Of a DNA stretch of 64,000 bases, positions 54,606-63,307 are shown piece by piece. A program made the translations under genes and the position numbers. Below the pieces are notes generated by a model. The model did no database searches. It was given only the letters and a program-made list of their open reading frames with translations, and was not told where the DNA came from. The stretch comes from Porphyrobacter sp. AAP82 (GTDB lineage: Bacteria; Pseudomonadota; Alphaproteobacteria; Sphingomonadales; Sphingomonadaceae). The stretch lies in NCBI RefSeq assembly GCF_000331285.1, contig NZ_ANFX01000035.1, positions 31,094 to 95,093 of the forward strand, read 5' to 3'. The first letter of the stretch is position 1. Every line of letters begins with the position of its first letter.

Positions 54606-55763
54606 ATGCGGGAGATGCTCGACAATTTGCGCATGCGGGTGATGCCACCGATCCCGGAGGCGATCCGGGACCAGTTCACGCTGCTGCGCGCGCGCCGGGT
54701 CGAGACGCAGACCTCGGTGATGTATGTCATGCTGCTGCTCACCACGCCGACGGCGGCCTGGGCGGGCTCGGCCGATCTCAACTGGGCGATCCGATACGGC
54801 ATGCCCGCGCTGCTTGCGGTGCTGTGCGTGCTGGGCCTTGCCGAGAACGCGATCAGCCGCCGCCGCCCGCTCGGCCTGCGCCGCGCGCAGCTGATGGTGG
54901 ACAAGACCGCCAGCGTTTCGGGATGGGTGGGCGTGATGTGCAGAATCTGGGCAGTGATCAACTGGTTCGCCTCGCCCCCCGAAGCCCATGCCGCCTTCGC
55001 GATGATCATCGCCATGGGTTCGCTGGCGACGGCCTATTGCCTCTCCGCGATCCGCTTTGCCGCGATCCTCAATCTGGTAATCGGGGTGGTCCCGATCTCG
55101 GTGCTGATGCTGCTTTCGGGCCGCCCGGCCGAGGTCGCCGCTGCCACCAGCCTCGTGCTGGCGACGCTGATCCTGGTGCGGTTCATTCTCCAGGGCCATG
55201 CGCTGCTGGTCGAGATGCTGCAATTGCAGCACCAGACCCGCGACCTTGCCCATACCGACCCGCTCACCGGGCTTGCCAACCGCCGCGCGCTCGATGAGCG
55301 GATCGCCTACCTCCTCGCCAAGGGCGAGGGCGCGCTGCCGTTCACGCTGGTGCTGCTCGATCTCGACGGGTTCAAGCCGGTCAATGACCGCTACGGCCAT
55401 GCCTTCGGCGATCGCCTGCTGTGCGGCGTGGCCGATCGCCTGCGCGAAGTGGTGGGCGATGATGGCCTTGTGGTGCGCCAGGGCGGCGACGAGTTCGCGG
55501 TGCTGATCCCGCCCGGTTCGCGCCTGATCGACACGGCACTGGCCAAGCGTCTGCTGATCGCGCTGGTGCGCCCGCACACCATCGAGGAGGTGCCGGTGTT
55601 CGTCGGCGCCAGCGTGGGCGAGGCCCGCTGGCCCGCCGATGGCCGCGATGCCGAAGCCCTGTTCGATTTCGCCGACCGCATGCTCTATCAGGCCAAGGCC
55701 GAAACCCGCAGCGAGCGCGGCTTCTACCCGCCTCCCGAAGCCGCTTCCGCACGCCGGGGCTGA
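54606..55763 (+). CDS. Diguanylate cyclase with membrane sensor
   Basis: A 385-residue c-di-GMP synthase. The N-terminal 200 residues hold about six hydrophobic helices (MASE-like). The GGDEF domain starts DPLTGLANRRALDERIAYLL (about 218) and has the active-site GGDEF at 293-297 within VVRQGGDEFAVLIP. The inhibitory I-site RxxD five residues upstream is missing (GDDG there), so product inhibition is not expected. It starts 57 bases after the phospholipase D gene. c-di-GMP often governs EPS production, so a link to the polymer locus is plausible but not shown. Confidence 0.93.
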   Translation: MREMLDNLRMRVMPPIPEAIRDQFTLLRARRVETQTSVMYVMLLLTTPTAAWAGSADLNWAIRYGMPALLAVLCVLGLAENAISRRRPLGLRRAQLMVDKTASVSGWVGVMCRIWAVINWFASPPEAHAAFAMIIAMGSLATAYCLSAIRFAAILNLVIGVVPISVLMLLSGRPAEVAAATSLVLATLILVRFILQGHALLVEMLQLQHQTRDLAHTDPLTGLANRRALDERIAYLLAKGEGALPFTLVLLDLDGFKPVNDRYGHAFGDRLLCGVADRLREVVGDDGLVVRQGGDEFAVLIPPGSRLIDTALAKRLLIALVRPHTIEEVPVFVGASVGEARWPADGRDAEALFDFADRMLYQAKAETRSERGFYPPPEAASARRG

Positions 55764-55769
55764 GGCGCG

Positions 55770-56486
55770 CTAGCCGGCGCCATTTTTGCGCGCGCGCCCG
55801 GCCACCCGTTCGCTGACCGCGCGGCAGAAGGCGTCGAGTTCGTCGACATCGACATCGAGCAGCTCGTCCCAGCCGGCCAGCGTCGCCTCGATATCCTCGC
55901 GGGTGTGGAGCGCAGAGGGGTGCACCCGATCGGCGCCGGGCGCGACCGGGGCGACGACATGCGGCCAGCGGTGACCGGTCGCGTTGTTGTAGATCCATCC
56001 GCATGCCGCGAGCGCGAGCACATTGGCGATGATCGGAGCAAGGTGGCAATAGCCCCACCCCTCCGGCCCCGCCGCGCCCAGCGCGCACAGCAGCGCGCAG
56101 GCACCGCCCGGCGGGTGCAGGCAGCGCGCGAGGCTCATGGTGGCAATGGCGAGGCCGACCGCAAGCGCGGCGGCCGGGGCGGGCTCGCCAACCAGCAGCC
56201 CCAGTGCCAGGCCGATGCTGGCCGAGATCAGGTTCCCGCCCACCACCGACCACGGTTGGGCGAGCGGGCTTGCCGGCACCGCGAATACCAGCACCGCGGA
56301 TGCGCCGAGCGGGGCGACCAGCCACGGCAGGCCCGGCATCCGGTTGCCGAGCAGCACCGTGGTCACCAGCCCCGCCACCGCGATTCCCAGCCCCGCCCCG
56401 AACGAGCCGCGCAGCCAGCCCAGCTGGCCCAGCACCCGCTGCGGAAGCAGTGCAGCGGCATGGCGGAAGGGAGCGTCCGGCTTCAT
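55770..56486 (-). CDS. HPP family membrane protein
   Basis: A 238-residue protein. Four hydrophobic helices include the family HPP motif in ATMSLARCLHPPGGACALLCALG (about 118-140). A WGYCHLAPIIANVLALAACGWIYNN segment follows. The C-terminal 60 residues are hydrophilic and acidic (LDVDVDELDAFCRAV). HPP proteins have been linked to nitrite transport in plastids and cyanobacteria; a role here is unknown. It is 11 bases downstream of dnaB on the same strand and convergent with the diguanylate cyclase gene. Confidence 0.85.
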   Translation of the reverse strand: MKPDAPFRHAAALLPQRVLGQLGWLRGSFGAGLGIAVAGLVTTVLLGNRMPGLPWLVAPLGASAVLVFAVPASPLAQPWSVVGGNLISASIGLALGLLVGEPAPAAALAVGLAIATMSLARCLHPPGGACALLCALGAAGPEGWGYCHLAPIIANVLALAACGWIYNNATGHRWPHVVAPVAPGADRVHPSALHTREDIEATLAGWDELLDVDVDELDAFCRAVSERVAGRARKNGAG

Positions 56487-56497
56487 CCCGCGCGCGC

Positions 56498-58018
56498 CTA
56501 CTCGTACCCGTAGTCCGAATAGTCCTTGAAATTCGGCGAGGTGAACTTGGTGATGTCGCTCTGGAAGTGGAGCGGGACATTGCCGGTCGAACCGTGGCGC
56601 TGCTTCGCCACGATCAGCGTCGCGCGGCCCACCAGCCCCTCGAACTTCTCCTCCCACAGGCGATACTTCTCCTGCACGTCGGGCGGGCTGCTCGCGTCGG
56701 GCGTGTCGGGCTTGACCAGCAGGTGGTAATAATCGCCGCGGAAGATGAACCACACCATGTCCGCGTCCTGCTCGATCGAGCCGGATTCTCTGAGGTCCGA
56801 AAGCTGCGGGCGCTTGTCCTCGCGGCTTTCGACCGCGCGGGAGAGCTGGGAGAGCGCGATCACCGGGACCTGCAATTCCTTGGCCAGCGTCTTCAGGCCG
56901 CGGCTGATCTCGGAGATTTCGTTGACGCGGTTGTCGTTCGCGCGGCCCGATCCTTGCAGCAGTTGCAGGTAGTCGACGATGATGAGCCCGATATCGTGCC
57001 GCCGCTTCATCCGCCGCGCGCGGGTGCGCAGGGCCGCGATGGTGAGCGCGGGCGTATCGTCGATATAGAGCGGCAGTTCAGCGAGGCGCTGGCTGGCGTA
57101 GGACAGCTTCTGGAAATCCTCGCGGGTCAGCTTGCCGCTGCGCAGGCTTTCCGAGGAGATCTCGGCCTGTTCGGCGAGGATGCGGGTCGCCAGCTGGTCG
57201 CTGCTCATTTCGAGGCTGAAGAAGGCGACCGGCGCGCCGTAGTTGAACTCGCCGCCCTCGCGCTGCCAGGCGAGGTGGGCCTCGGCGCAGTTGAAGGCGA
57301 TGTTGGTGGCAAGCGAGGTCTTGCCCATGCCCGGGCGCCCGGCGAGGATCACGAGGTCGGAATTGTGGAGGCCCGAGGTCTTCTGGTCGATGGTCGCAAG
57401 GCCGGTGGTCTTGCCCGACAGGCCCCCGCCCGAATTCATCGCCGCCTCGGCCATCTTGATCGCGGTCATCGCCGCCTCGCGGAAGGTCGCCGCCTCGCGC
57501 CCCGTGCTGGCGCCTTCCGCGACCTTGAAGAGGTCCGCCTCGGCCTGCGCGATGCGGTCCATCGGCGAGGTGTCTTCCGAGGTGTCGAGCGCGCCTTCGA
57601 CGAGCCCGCGCCCGACGCTCACCAGCTCGCGCAAGAGCGCCAGATCGTAGATCTGCTGGGCGAGTTCGCGCGGGACCAGCAGGCCGGCGCCGCTGGCGGT
57701 GAGCTGCGCGAGATAGCTCGTGCCGCCCAGTTCCTTCAGCGCCTCGTCGGCCTCGAAGAAAGGTCGCAGCGTGACCGGCGAGGCTGTGGCGTTGCGTTCG
57801 ATCAGCGCCAGCACGCGTTCGTAGATGCGCGCGTGGAGCGGTTCGAAGAAGTGATCGGGGCGGATCGGGACCGGCAGTTCCTCGATCACCCGGTTGTCGA
57901 TCAGCACCGCGCCAAGGAAGGCGGCTTCCGCGTCGAGATTGGCGGGCAGCTTCTTCACCGGCAGCTCTCCGGCGGGGTCTTGGGGTTTGATCGGGGTGAC
58001 TTTTTCGGGTTCGGCCAT
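56498..58018 (-). CDS. dnaB: Replicative DNA helicase
   Basis: A 506-residue hexameric helicase opening DNA at the replication fork. The N-terminal DnaB_N domain begins PANLDAEAAFLGAVLIDNRVIEELPVPIRPDHFFEPLHARIYE. Walker A GRPGMGKTS lies near 227; DNA-binding and arginine-finger regions SSDQLATRILAEQAEIS, GLIIVDYLQLLQGSG (Walker B) and VIALSQLSRAVESREDKRPQLSDLRESGSIEQDADMVWFIFR follow. A 22-codon upstream extension lacks a ribosome site; the ATG at 58018 gives the usual N-terminus. A DnaA-box-like sequence lies 70 bases upstream. Confidence 0.97.
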   Translation of the reverse strand: MAEPEKVTPIKPQDPAGELPVKKLPANLDAEAAFLGAVLIDNRVIEELPVPIRPDHFFEPLHARIYERVLALIERNATASPVTLRPFFEADEALKELGGTSYLAQLTASGAGLLVPRELAQQIYDLALLRELVSVGRGLVEGALDTSEDTSPMDRIAQAEADLFKVAEGASTGREAATFREAAMTAIKMAEAAMNSGGGLSGKTTGLATIDQKTSGLHNSDLVILAGRPGMGKTSLATNIAFNCAEAHLAWQREGGEFNYGAPVAFFSLEMSSDQLATRILAEQAEISSESLRSGKLTREDFQKLSYASQRLAELPLYIDDTPALTIAALRTRARRMKRRHDIGLIIVDYLQLLQGSGRANDNRVNEISEISRGLKTLAKELQVPVIALSQLSRAVESREDKRPQLSDLRESGSIEQDADMVWFIFRGDYYHLLVKPDTPDASSPPDVQEKYRLWEEKFEGLVGRATLIVAKQRHGSTGNVPLHFQSDITKFTSPNFKDYSDYGYE

Positions 58019-58087
58019 CCGGCCCTGATGCGCGACTGCCGCCGCTTCGTGCAAGGGCGAAGGGCAGCAATATTTATTTCGCACGCT

Positions 58088-58096
58088 GTGGATAGT
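58088..58096 (-). promoter_or_regulatory. DnaA-box-like 9-mer upstream of dnaB
   Basis: On the minus strand CTATCCACA differs from the consensus DnaA box TTATCCACA at one position. It lies in the divergent dnaB/UPF0262 promoter region, followed on the minus strand by an A/T-rich run (AAATAAATATT). It could tie dnaB expression to DnaA; a single box may also be chance. Confidence 0.35.
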
Positions 58097-58109
58097 GGGG
58101 AGAGTGCGT

Positions 58110-58127
58110 TGAAGTGCTTGAAGTGCG
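58110..58127. repeat. Tandem 9-bp repeat TTGAAGTGC x2
   Basis: Two perfect adjacent copies (58110-58118 and 58119-58127) in the divergent gap, 28 bases before the UPF0262 start. Function unknown. Confidence 0.5.
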
Positions 58128-58155
58128 TGCCCTCCATCTGCGAGAGGGTTGCTTC

Positions 58156-58689
58156 ATGGCCGATACGCCGCCCGATTCCCTGCCTCCGTCCCTCGCGCCC
58201 GGCGCTGCGGGGGCGCAGCGCATTGCCCAGGTGACACTGGACGAGGCGACGATCCTGTGGCGCAACGCCGATGTCGAGCAGGAACGGCGGGTCGCGATCT
58301 ACGACCTGATCGAGGAGAACACCTTCAAGCCGCTGCGCTCGGCCGAGCGGGGCGCGGCGGGGCCCTACCACCTGCACCTGTCGGTCACCGACGGGCGGCT
58401 GGCGATGGACATCAAGGACACCGCCGACCAGCTGCTCGAGACGCTGTTGATCGGCATGGCCCGCTTCCGCCGCCCGATCCGCGAGTACTTCGCGATCTGC
58501 GACAGCTACTACCAGGCGATCCGCAAGGCGACCCCGGCCGAGATCGAGACGATCGACATGGCGCGGCGCGGCATCCACAACAGCGCCGCCGAACTGCTGC
58601 TCGAGCGGCTCGAGGGCAAGGTCGAGACCGACTTCGCCACCGCCCGCCGCCTGTTCACGCTGATCTGCGTGCTCCACATCAAGGGCTGA
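58156..58689 (+). CDS. UPF0262 family protein
   Basis: A 177-residue protein whose core matches UPF0262 almost throughout: IAQVTLDEATILWRNADVEQERRVAIYDLIEENTFKPL, then GPYHLHLSVTDGRLAMDI, FRRPIREYFAICDSYYQAIRKATPAEIETIDMARRGIHNSAAELLLERLEGKVETDFATARRLFTLICVLH. It has no signal or membrane segment. The family is confined largely to alphaproteobacteria and its role is unknown. The start is the ATG at 58156 preceded by GAGAGGG; the first 25 residues are Pro/Ala-rich and not conserved. The GH25 gene starts 6 bases after its stop. Confidence 0.9.
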   Translation: MADTPPDSLPPSLAPGAAGAQRIAQVTLDEATILWRNADVEQERRVAIYDLIEENTFKPLRSAERGAAGPYHLHLSVTDGRLAMDIKDTADQLLETLLIGMARFRRPIREYFAICDSYYQAIRKATPAEIETIDMARRGIHNSAAELLLERLEGKVETDFATARRLFTLICVLHIKG

Positions 58690-58694
58690 GGCGC

Positions 58695-59408
58695 TTGGCA
58701 AGGTCGCCCAAACGCCGCGCGCCGCGGCGCTGGCTGCTGCGGCTGGCGGCGCTCGCCGTGCTGTTCGGCCTCGCCTTTGCCGCGTGGCTGTGGTGGGACA
58801 TGCGCGAGTGGCGGCCCGACCCCGATGCCTATCCCGAACAGGGCGCGCTGGTCCCGGCGGGCACCGTGCCGGTGCGGTTCGAGACGCTCAAGGCGATCGG
58901 CGCGCGGTTCGTCTACCTCCCCCTTGCCAGCGGGCCCGCCGGCGAGGGGCCGGGCGGCTTTGCCGACCGCTTCGCCGCCGCGCGCCGCGCCGGGCTCAAG
59001 GCCGGCGTCGTCCTCGCCTTCGACCCGTGCCGCAGCGCCGATGCGCACAGCGGGGTCTTCGCCCAGATGGTCCCGCGCGATGCGGGCCTCCTCCCCCCGG
59101 CGATCGCGCTCGGCAGCCTCGCCGACACCTGCGCGCCGCGGGTCAGCGATGCGGCGGTCGAGAGCGAGCTGATGACGCTCATCAACCAGATCGAGCTCCA
59201 CGCCGGCAAGCCCGTGATCCTCAAGCTCTCCCCCGCCTTCGAGGCCCGCCACAAGACCGCCGCCGCGCTCTCCCGCGACCTGTGGCTGGCCCGCGACCGC
59301 GCACGGCCGGACTATGCGGGGCGGCCATGGCTGCTATGGAGCGCCAACTCTGCGCGCGTCACCGAGGCGAGCGCGGAGCCGGTCGAATGGGTGGTGGTGC
59401 AGAAGTGA
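58695..59408 (+). CDS. GH25-type muramidase family protein
   Basis: A 237-residue protein with an N-terminal membrane anchor or uncleaved signal (about 14-34, WLLRLAALAVLFGLAFAAWLWW). The domain resembles glycosyl hydrolase 25: RFVYLPLASGP at strand 2, AARRAGLKAGVVLAFDPC, a VESELMTLINQIELHAGKPVILKLSPAFE block and YAGRPWLLWSAN. Canonical catalytic DxE residues are not obvious (FDPC, VESE), so activity is uncertain. No ATG fits; TTG at 58695, 5 bases after GAGG, is the probable start. Its stop overlaps the cdd start (GTGA). Confidence 0.75.
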   Translation: MARSPKRRAPRRWLLRLAALAVLFGLAFAAWLWWDMREWRPDPDAYPEQGALVPAGTVPVRFETLKAIGARFVYLPLASGPAGEGPGGFADRFAAARRAGLKAGVVLAFDPCRSADAHSGVFAQMVPRDAGLLPPAIALGSLADTCAPRVSDAAVESELMTLINQIELHAGKPVILKLSPAFEARHKTAAALSRDLWLARDRARPDYAGRPWLLWSANSARVTEASAEPVEWVVVQK

Positions 59409-59830
59409 GCCTTTCCAACGAGCAGGAGCGCGCGCTGATCGACGCCGCCTTCGCCGCCGCGCGCGCGGCCTATGCGCCCTATTCCGACTACCCCGTCGGC
59501 GCCGCGCTGCTGTTCGATGACGGCGAGGTCATCACCGGCTGCAACGTCGAGAACGCGAGCTACGGCCTGTCGCTGTGCGCCGAGACGGTCGCGGTCGCCA
59601 AGGCCTTCGAGGCGGGACGGCGCGGGGGTCTGGCGGCGGTCGCGGTGGTGGGTCTCAAGGCCGATCACGAGCCGATCACGCCGTGCGGGCGCTGCCGGCA
59701 GGTGCTCAACGAGGTCGCCGCGCTGGGCGACACCGATCCGCTGGTGCTGTGCGTGGGCAAGGACGGCGTGTGCCGCGTCAGCCTCTCGGCGCTGCTGCCC
59801 CACGCCTTCGGGCCATCGCACCTCGGCTGA
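59405..59830 (+). CDS. cdd: Cytidine deaminase
   Basis: A 141-residue homotetrameric-type zinc enzyme converting cytidine and deoxycytidine to uridine forms for salvage. SDYPVGAALLFDDGEVITGCNVENASYGLSLCAE contains the catalytic C58-A-E60; the second zinc site is PCGRCRQVL with C94 and C97. The usual CAER is CAET here, which is tolerated in some members. It begins at GTG in overlap with the GH25 stop. Length matches T-CDAs (130-140). Confidence 0.94.
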   Translation: MSLSNEQERALIDAAFAAARAAYAPYSDYPVGAALLFDDGEVITGCNVENASYGLSLCAETVAVAKAFEAGRRGGLAAVAVVGLKADHEPITPCGRCRQVLNEVAALGDTDPLVLCVGKDGVCRVSLSALLPHAFGPSHLG

Positions 59831-60077
59831 GCGCCGCCGCACGCCTGCTGCGGGGGGCGTGTAGGAGACACATGAGACACTGTCCTGGGAGCGAAAACCG
59901 CCCCCGCCGCGCGCGGGCCGGGCGGGGGTCGGGAAGGGGCGCAGCGCGGTCATCATCGCGGCGATCCTGCCACCGGCGGTGCGGGTAGGAAAGCCGGGCC
60001 CCGGGCACGGCGGCGCGGGCGCTGCCGATCCTACACGAAGCCCCCGGACGCGGCCTTGCGAATCGCGCCCGCGCGCC
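59831..60077. other. 247-base gap with a direct repeat and a GC hairpin
   Basis: No coding region is supported. GAGACAC occurs twice in direct orientation (59866-59880 region, 2 bases apart), and CCCCCGCC (59901-59908) pairs with GGCGGGGG (59921-59928) around a 12-base loop. The gap lies downstream of both flanking convergent genes, so terminator function is plausible. Composition is extremely GC-rich. Confidence 0.4.
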
Positions 60078-61217
60078 TCAGCCCTCGCGCCCCTCCAGCC
60101 ATTCGACCAGCGCGGCAAGGCATTCGCGGCCGAGCATCTTGCAGCGCTCGGGCGACCAGCCCTGTTCGGGCTCGGGAAAGTCGGCGAGATCCTTGTAGGG
60201 CATCTCCAGCGTCATCGCCACCGCGCCGAAGCGTTCGGCGAGCTGGTTGGTGCTCATCGTCAGGTTGGCGCGGCCCGCCGGAGCCTTGGGATAGCCGAGC
60301 TTCGTCTGGAAATCGGGGGTGCGCCGGTCGAGGATCGCCTGATAGCGGTAGAAGCCCTCGCCCTGCGCCTCGGTCCACGAGGGGATGCCCTCGAAGCCGG
60401 CAAGAAACACCGCCGGGATCGCCTCGTCGGCGTGGACATCCATCGCGAAATCGACCCCGGTCTGGTCCATCCGGTTGCGGATCGCCAGCACCTCGGGCGA
60501 GCGTTCGGGGGTCGGATCGGCCCATTCGCGGTTGAGGTTGGTGCCAACCGCATTGGTGCGAAGATGCCCGCGCCGCGAACCATCGGGGTTGCAATTGGGG
60601 GCGATGTGCAAGCGGCACCTGGCCCGAAGCGCGCGCGCCACCGGATCGGCGGGATCGGTCAGACACTCCAGGGCGCCCTCCATCCACCATTCCGCTTGCG
60701 TTTCGCCCGGGTGCTGGCGGGCATAGAGCCATACCTGCGTCTGTCCTTCGCCCATTTCGAGGCAATCGATCGGCTGGCCATCGAGCGTGGTGCCGAGCCG
60801 GACATAATCGACGCCCTCGGAGGAAGCGGCCTCGGCGATCAGATCGTGATGCCGCTCCATCGAATAGGGCGCGAAATAGGCCACCCAGAACACCCCGCCT
60901 GCGGACAGAAACCGGATCGTCAGCGTCCCCCCGTCCTCGTCCTTGTCATAGCTGGAGGCCGCGCGCGCCCAATAGGCGCGGTCTTCGCTGATGCAGGCGT
61001 TGTAGCCGGGCCAGCCGCCGGGATAGGCGCTCGCGGCAAGGCCGGTCAGCTTCAGCACCACGTCCTCGCCCGCCGGTGCGGCGACGCGGAAGTGGAACCA
61101 CTGGAAGAACTCGGAGGCATTGTCGCGCCGGATCGCGAGGCGGGCGGTGTTCCCGGTGATCGAGAGCACGTCGATATTGCCGCTGTCGAAGCCGGCGTCG
61201 ATGAACAGAGTGGTCAT
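60078..61217 (-). CDS. M14 family carboxypeptidase, cytosolic CCP/AGBL-like
   Basis: A 379-residue zinc carboxypeptidase. An N-terminal beta-sandwich domain (about 1-115; [27 protein letters not shown]) typical of cytosolic carboxypeptidases precedes the M14 catalytic domain. Its zinc site starts [12 protein letters not shown] (H and E about 168-171), with [26 protein letters not shown] for substrate binding and [10 protein letters not shown] carrying the third ligand. A catalytic glutamate probably lies in [11 protein letters not shown]. No signal peptide. It might trim peptides, such as murein-derived or polyglutamate tails. It starts in an overlap with the stop of the DUF4136 gene. Confidence 0.87.
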   Translation of the reverse strand: MTTLFIDAGFDSGNIDVLSITGNTARLAIRRDNASEFFQWFHFRVAAPAGEDVVLKLTGLAASAYPGGWPGYNACISEDRAYWARAASSYDKDEDGGTLTIRFLSAGGVFWVAYFAPYSMERHHDLIAEAASSEGVDYVRLGTTLDGQPIDCLEMGEGQTQVWLYARQHPGETQAEWWMEGALECLTDPADPVARALRARCRLHIAPNCNPDGSRRGHLRTNAVGTNLNREWADPTPERSPEVLAIRNRMDQTGVDFAMDVHADEAIPAVFLAGFEGIPSWTEAQGEGFYRYQAILDRRTPDFQTKLGYPKAPAGRANLTMSTNQLAERFGAVAMTLEMPYKDLADFPEPEQGWSPERCKMLGRECLAALVEWLEGREG

Positions 61218-61843
61218 TGGGGTCCTTGAAGCTTCTTGGCGTCGATCGTCACGGTCTCGCCATTGCCACCGGGGAAGTCCTTGAACAACCCGGCCGCAAG
61301 CGTGCGGGCGGCGGCGGTGACCGGCGCATAGGGCGATTTGATGCCGGTCGTCATCTGCGCGCGGCCTTCCCACAGGGTCTCGCCCCCGCTTGTGGCGATG
61401 CGCAATTCGAGCGTGGTGTTGGCCGCCGGCCCCTCGCGCCCGCCGCCGAGGTTGATCCCGACCCCGAGCCCGAGGCCTGAGCCGAAGCTCCCGGTGCCGC
61501 CGCCCACGCCGATGCTCACCGGGCCTTGCCGCGGCCCGGGCGCGGCGATGATCGCGCTGCGGCTGGTGCGGATCGCGGCGGTCTGGCCGGCGGGCAGGCC
61601 TTCGGGTTGGACGGTGTAGCCTGCCCGGGTCAGCTCGGCGCTGACCGCCTCGGCGATCGCGGCGCGCGCGGCGAGGTTGGCGATCTCGTCGGGGAAGGTG
61701 ATCGCAATCGTGCCGCGTCCCAGCTCGCCTGCCGCAGGCGCGACGAAGCGGGTGACCTCGACCGGGCCGGTATAGGGCACGGTCGCGCAGGCCGACAGGG
61801 CAAGCGCGGAGCCGAGGGCGACAAGCAGGCGGGAAGGCAACAT
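61214..61843 (-). CDS. DUF4136 lipoprotein
   Basis: A 209-residue lipoprotein. Signal peptide with lipobox ALSAC (Cys about residue 19), then a DUF4136 fold: [51 protein letters not shown] and [23 protein letters not shown] near the C-terminus. A glycine-rich insert ([26 protein letters not shown], about 118-143) is characteristic of many members. Function unknown; probably outer-membrane anchored. It is the first gene of a pair with the M14 carboxypeptidase. Confidence 0.84.
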   Translation of the reverse strand: MLPSRLLVALGSALALSACATVPYTGPVEVTRFVAPAAGELGRGTIAITFPDEIANLAARAAIAEAVSAELTRAGYTVQPEGLPAGQTAAIRTSRSAIIAAPGPRQGPVSIGVGGGTGSFGSGLGLGVGINLGGGREGPAANTTLELRIATSGGETLWEGRAQMTTGIKSPYAPVTAAARTLAAGLFKDFPGGNGETVTIDAKKLQGPQ

Positions 61844-61878
61844 GGCGCAAGTTCCTTTTGTGACCGGCCGCTTATAGG

Positions 61879-61900
61879 CTGTGCACCTGAACGTGCACAG
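61879..61900. promoter_or_regulatory. Inverted repeat CTGTGCAC-N6-GTGCACAG
   Basis: Perfect 8-bp arms (61879-61886 and 61893-61900) between the divergent DUF4136 and galE genes. A minus-strand TATAAG (61876-61871) lies immediately beside it, so a bound protein would cover the -35/spacer of a DUF4136 promoter. It lies 62 bases upstream of the galE ATG. Confidence 0.5.
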
Positions 61901-61961
61901 ACCGCGATGTGGGTGCGCCGGGTTGAGATTTCTCTAAGTGGTTTGTGTGATAGGGGGCGCC

Positions 61962-62969
61962 ATGATGACGGACAGCAAACCTTCAGTGCTCGTGACCGGC
62001 GGGGCCGGCTATATCGGCAGCCATGCGGTGCTCGCGCTCGTCGATGCCGGCTGGCCGGTGGCGGTGATCGACAACCTGACGACGGGTTTCCGTTTCGCGA
62101 TCCCCGATGGCGTGCCCCTTTATGAAGGCGATATCGAGGACGGCGCGCTGCTGGCGCGGATCTTCGCCGAACAGGGGACGGGGGCGATCATGCACTTTGC
62201 CGGCAGCATCGTGGTGCCCGAAAGCGTCGCCGATCCGCTCAAATATTATCACAACAACACCGCCAAGAGCCGCGCGCTGATCGCCGCGGCGGTGGCGGCG
62301 GGGGTGCCGCACTTCATCTTCTCCTCGACCGCGGCGACCTATGGCATCCCCGATGTCGCTGCCGTGAGCGAGGACACCCCCCAGCGGCCGATCAACCCCT
62401 ATGGCTGGTCGAAGCTGATGACCGAACAGATGCTTGGCGATGTCGCCGCCGCGCATCGGCTGAACTACGGCGTGCTGCGCTATTTCAACGTCGCGGGCGC
62501 GGACCCGCACGCGCGCAGCGGGCAATCGACGGCGGGGGCGACGCATCTTATCAAGGTCGCGATCGAGGCGGCGTTGGGCAAGCGCGAATCGGTCGCCGTG
62601 TTCGGCACCGATTATGCGACGCCCGATGGCACCGGGGTGCGCGACTACATCCATGTCAGCGATCTGGCCGCCGCGCATGTGCTGACGCTGGAGGCGCTGA
62701 TCGCCGATCCGGCGCGCTCGCTGACGATGAATTGCGGCTATGGGCGGGGCTTTTCGGTGACCGAGGTGCTCGATGCGGTCGACCGGGTGACGAATCGCAA
62801 GCTCGAGCGGCGCATCGAAGGGCGGCGCGCGGGCGATCCCGATTCGCTGATTTCCGACCCCGCGCGGCTGAAGCAGACGCTCGGCTGGGAGCCCAAGCAC
62901 GCCGATCTCGACCGGATCATCGCCGATGCGCTGGCCTGGGAGCGCAAATTGTCCGATCTGCGGGGGTGA
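61962..62969 (+). CDS. galE: UDP-glucose 4-epimerase
   Basis: A 335-residue short-chain epimerase interconverting UDP-glucose and UDP-galactose, probably feeding cell-surface glycans. VLVTGGAGYIGSHAVLALVDAGW (NAD site), FSSTAATYG (catalytic S), NPYGWSKLMTEQML (YxxxK), YFNVAGADP and RDYIHVSDLAAAH are all diagnostic of GalE. AGGGGG precedes the start; ATGs at 61962 and 61965 are equally possible. It lies away from the main EPS locus but could supply its galactose donors. Confidence 0.95.
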   Translation: MMTDSKPSVLVTGGAGYIGSHAVLALVDAGWPVAVIDNLTTGFRFAIPDGVPLYEGDIEDGALLARIFAEQGTGAIMHFAGSIVVPESVADPLKYYHNNTAKSRALIAAAVAAGVPHFIFSSTAATYGIPDVAAVSEDTPQRPINPYGWSKLMTEQMLGDVAAAHRLNYGVLRYFNVAGADPHARSGQSTAGATHLIKVAIEAALGKRESVAVFGTDYATPDGTGVRDYIHVSDLAAAHVLTLEALIADPARSLTMNCGYGRGFSVTEVLDAVDRVTNRKLERRIEGRRAGDPDSLISDPARLKQTLGWEPKHADLDRIIADALAWERKLSDLRG

Positions 62970-62985
62970 TCGGGGCAGGTTCGCA

Positions 62986-63014
62986 TTGACGCCTGCGCGC
63001 CGCGCGGCTATCGG
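62986..63014 (+). promoter_or_regulatory. rpmJ promoter
   Basis: TTGACG (62986-62991), 17 bases, TATCGG (63009-63014), 60 bases before the rpmJ ATG. Good -35 and spacing; the -10 keeps the first three consensus bases. Confidence 0.5.
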
Positions 63015-63074
63015 CACCCCTCAATTTCCGCGCGTCGGACCGATTCCGGCGCGCTTTACTTTTGGAAAAGCGCC

Positions 63075-63200
63075 ATGAAGATCGTCAACAGCCTCAAGTC
63101 GCTGAAGGGCCGTCACCGCGACAACCGCGTGATCCGTCGCCGCGGCCGCACCTATGTGATCAACAAGACCGATCGCCGCTTCAAGGCCCGCCAAGGTTAA
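63075..63200 (+). CDS. rpmJ: 50S ribosomal protein L36, cysteine-free type
   Basis: A 41-residue protein: it starts [19 protein letters not shown] and continues [22 protein letters not shown]. This is the C-minus (YkgO-like) form without the zinc-binding cysteines, the usual and only L36 in alphaproteobacteria. It binds near the peptidyl-transferase centre in 23S rRNA. Purines GGAAAAG (63064-63070) lie 5 bases upstream. It has its own promoter and terminator. Confidence 0.95.
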   Translation: MKIVNSLKSLKGRHRDNRVIRRRGRTYVINKTDRRFKARQG

Positions 63201-63255
63201 TCCCAAGGCGCGTTAAGCTGGCGCGGCTGCCCGGGATGGGCGGCTGACGGATTTG

Positions 63256-63295
63256 GCGGCCCGCCTCCTCATCGGAGCGCGGGCCGCAGCCTTTT
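63256..63295 (+). terminator. Rho-independent terminator of rpmJ
   Basis: GCGGCCCGC (63256-63264) pairs with GCGGGCCGC (63279-63287), with an inner CTCC/GGAG stem, and CTTTT follows (63291-63295). It lies 55 bases after the rpmJ stop and ends 12 bases before the next gene. Confidence 0.7.
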
Positions 63296-63307
63296 GGGGG
63301 TCTCGCG

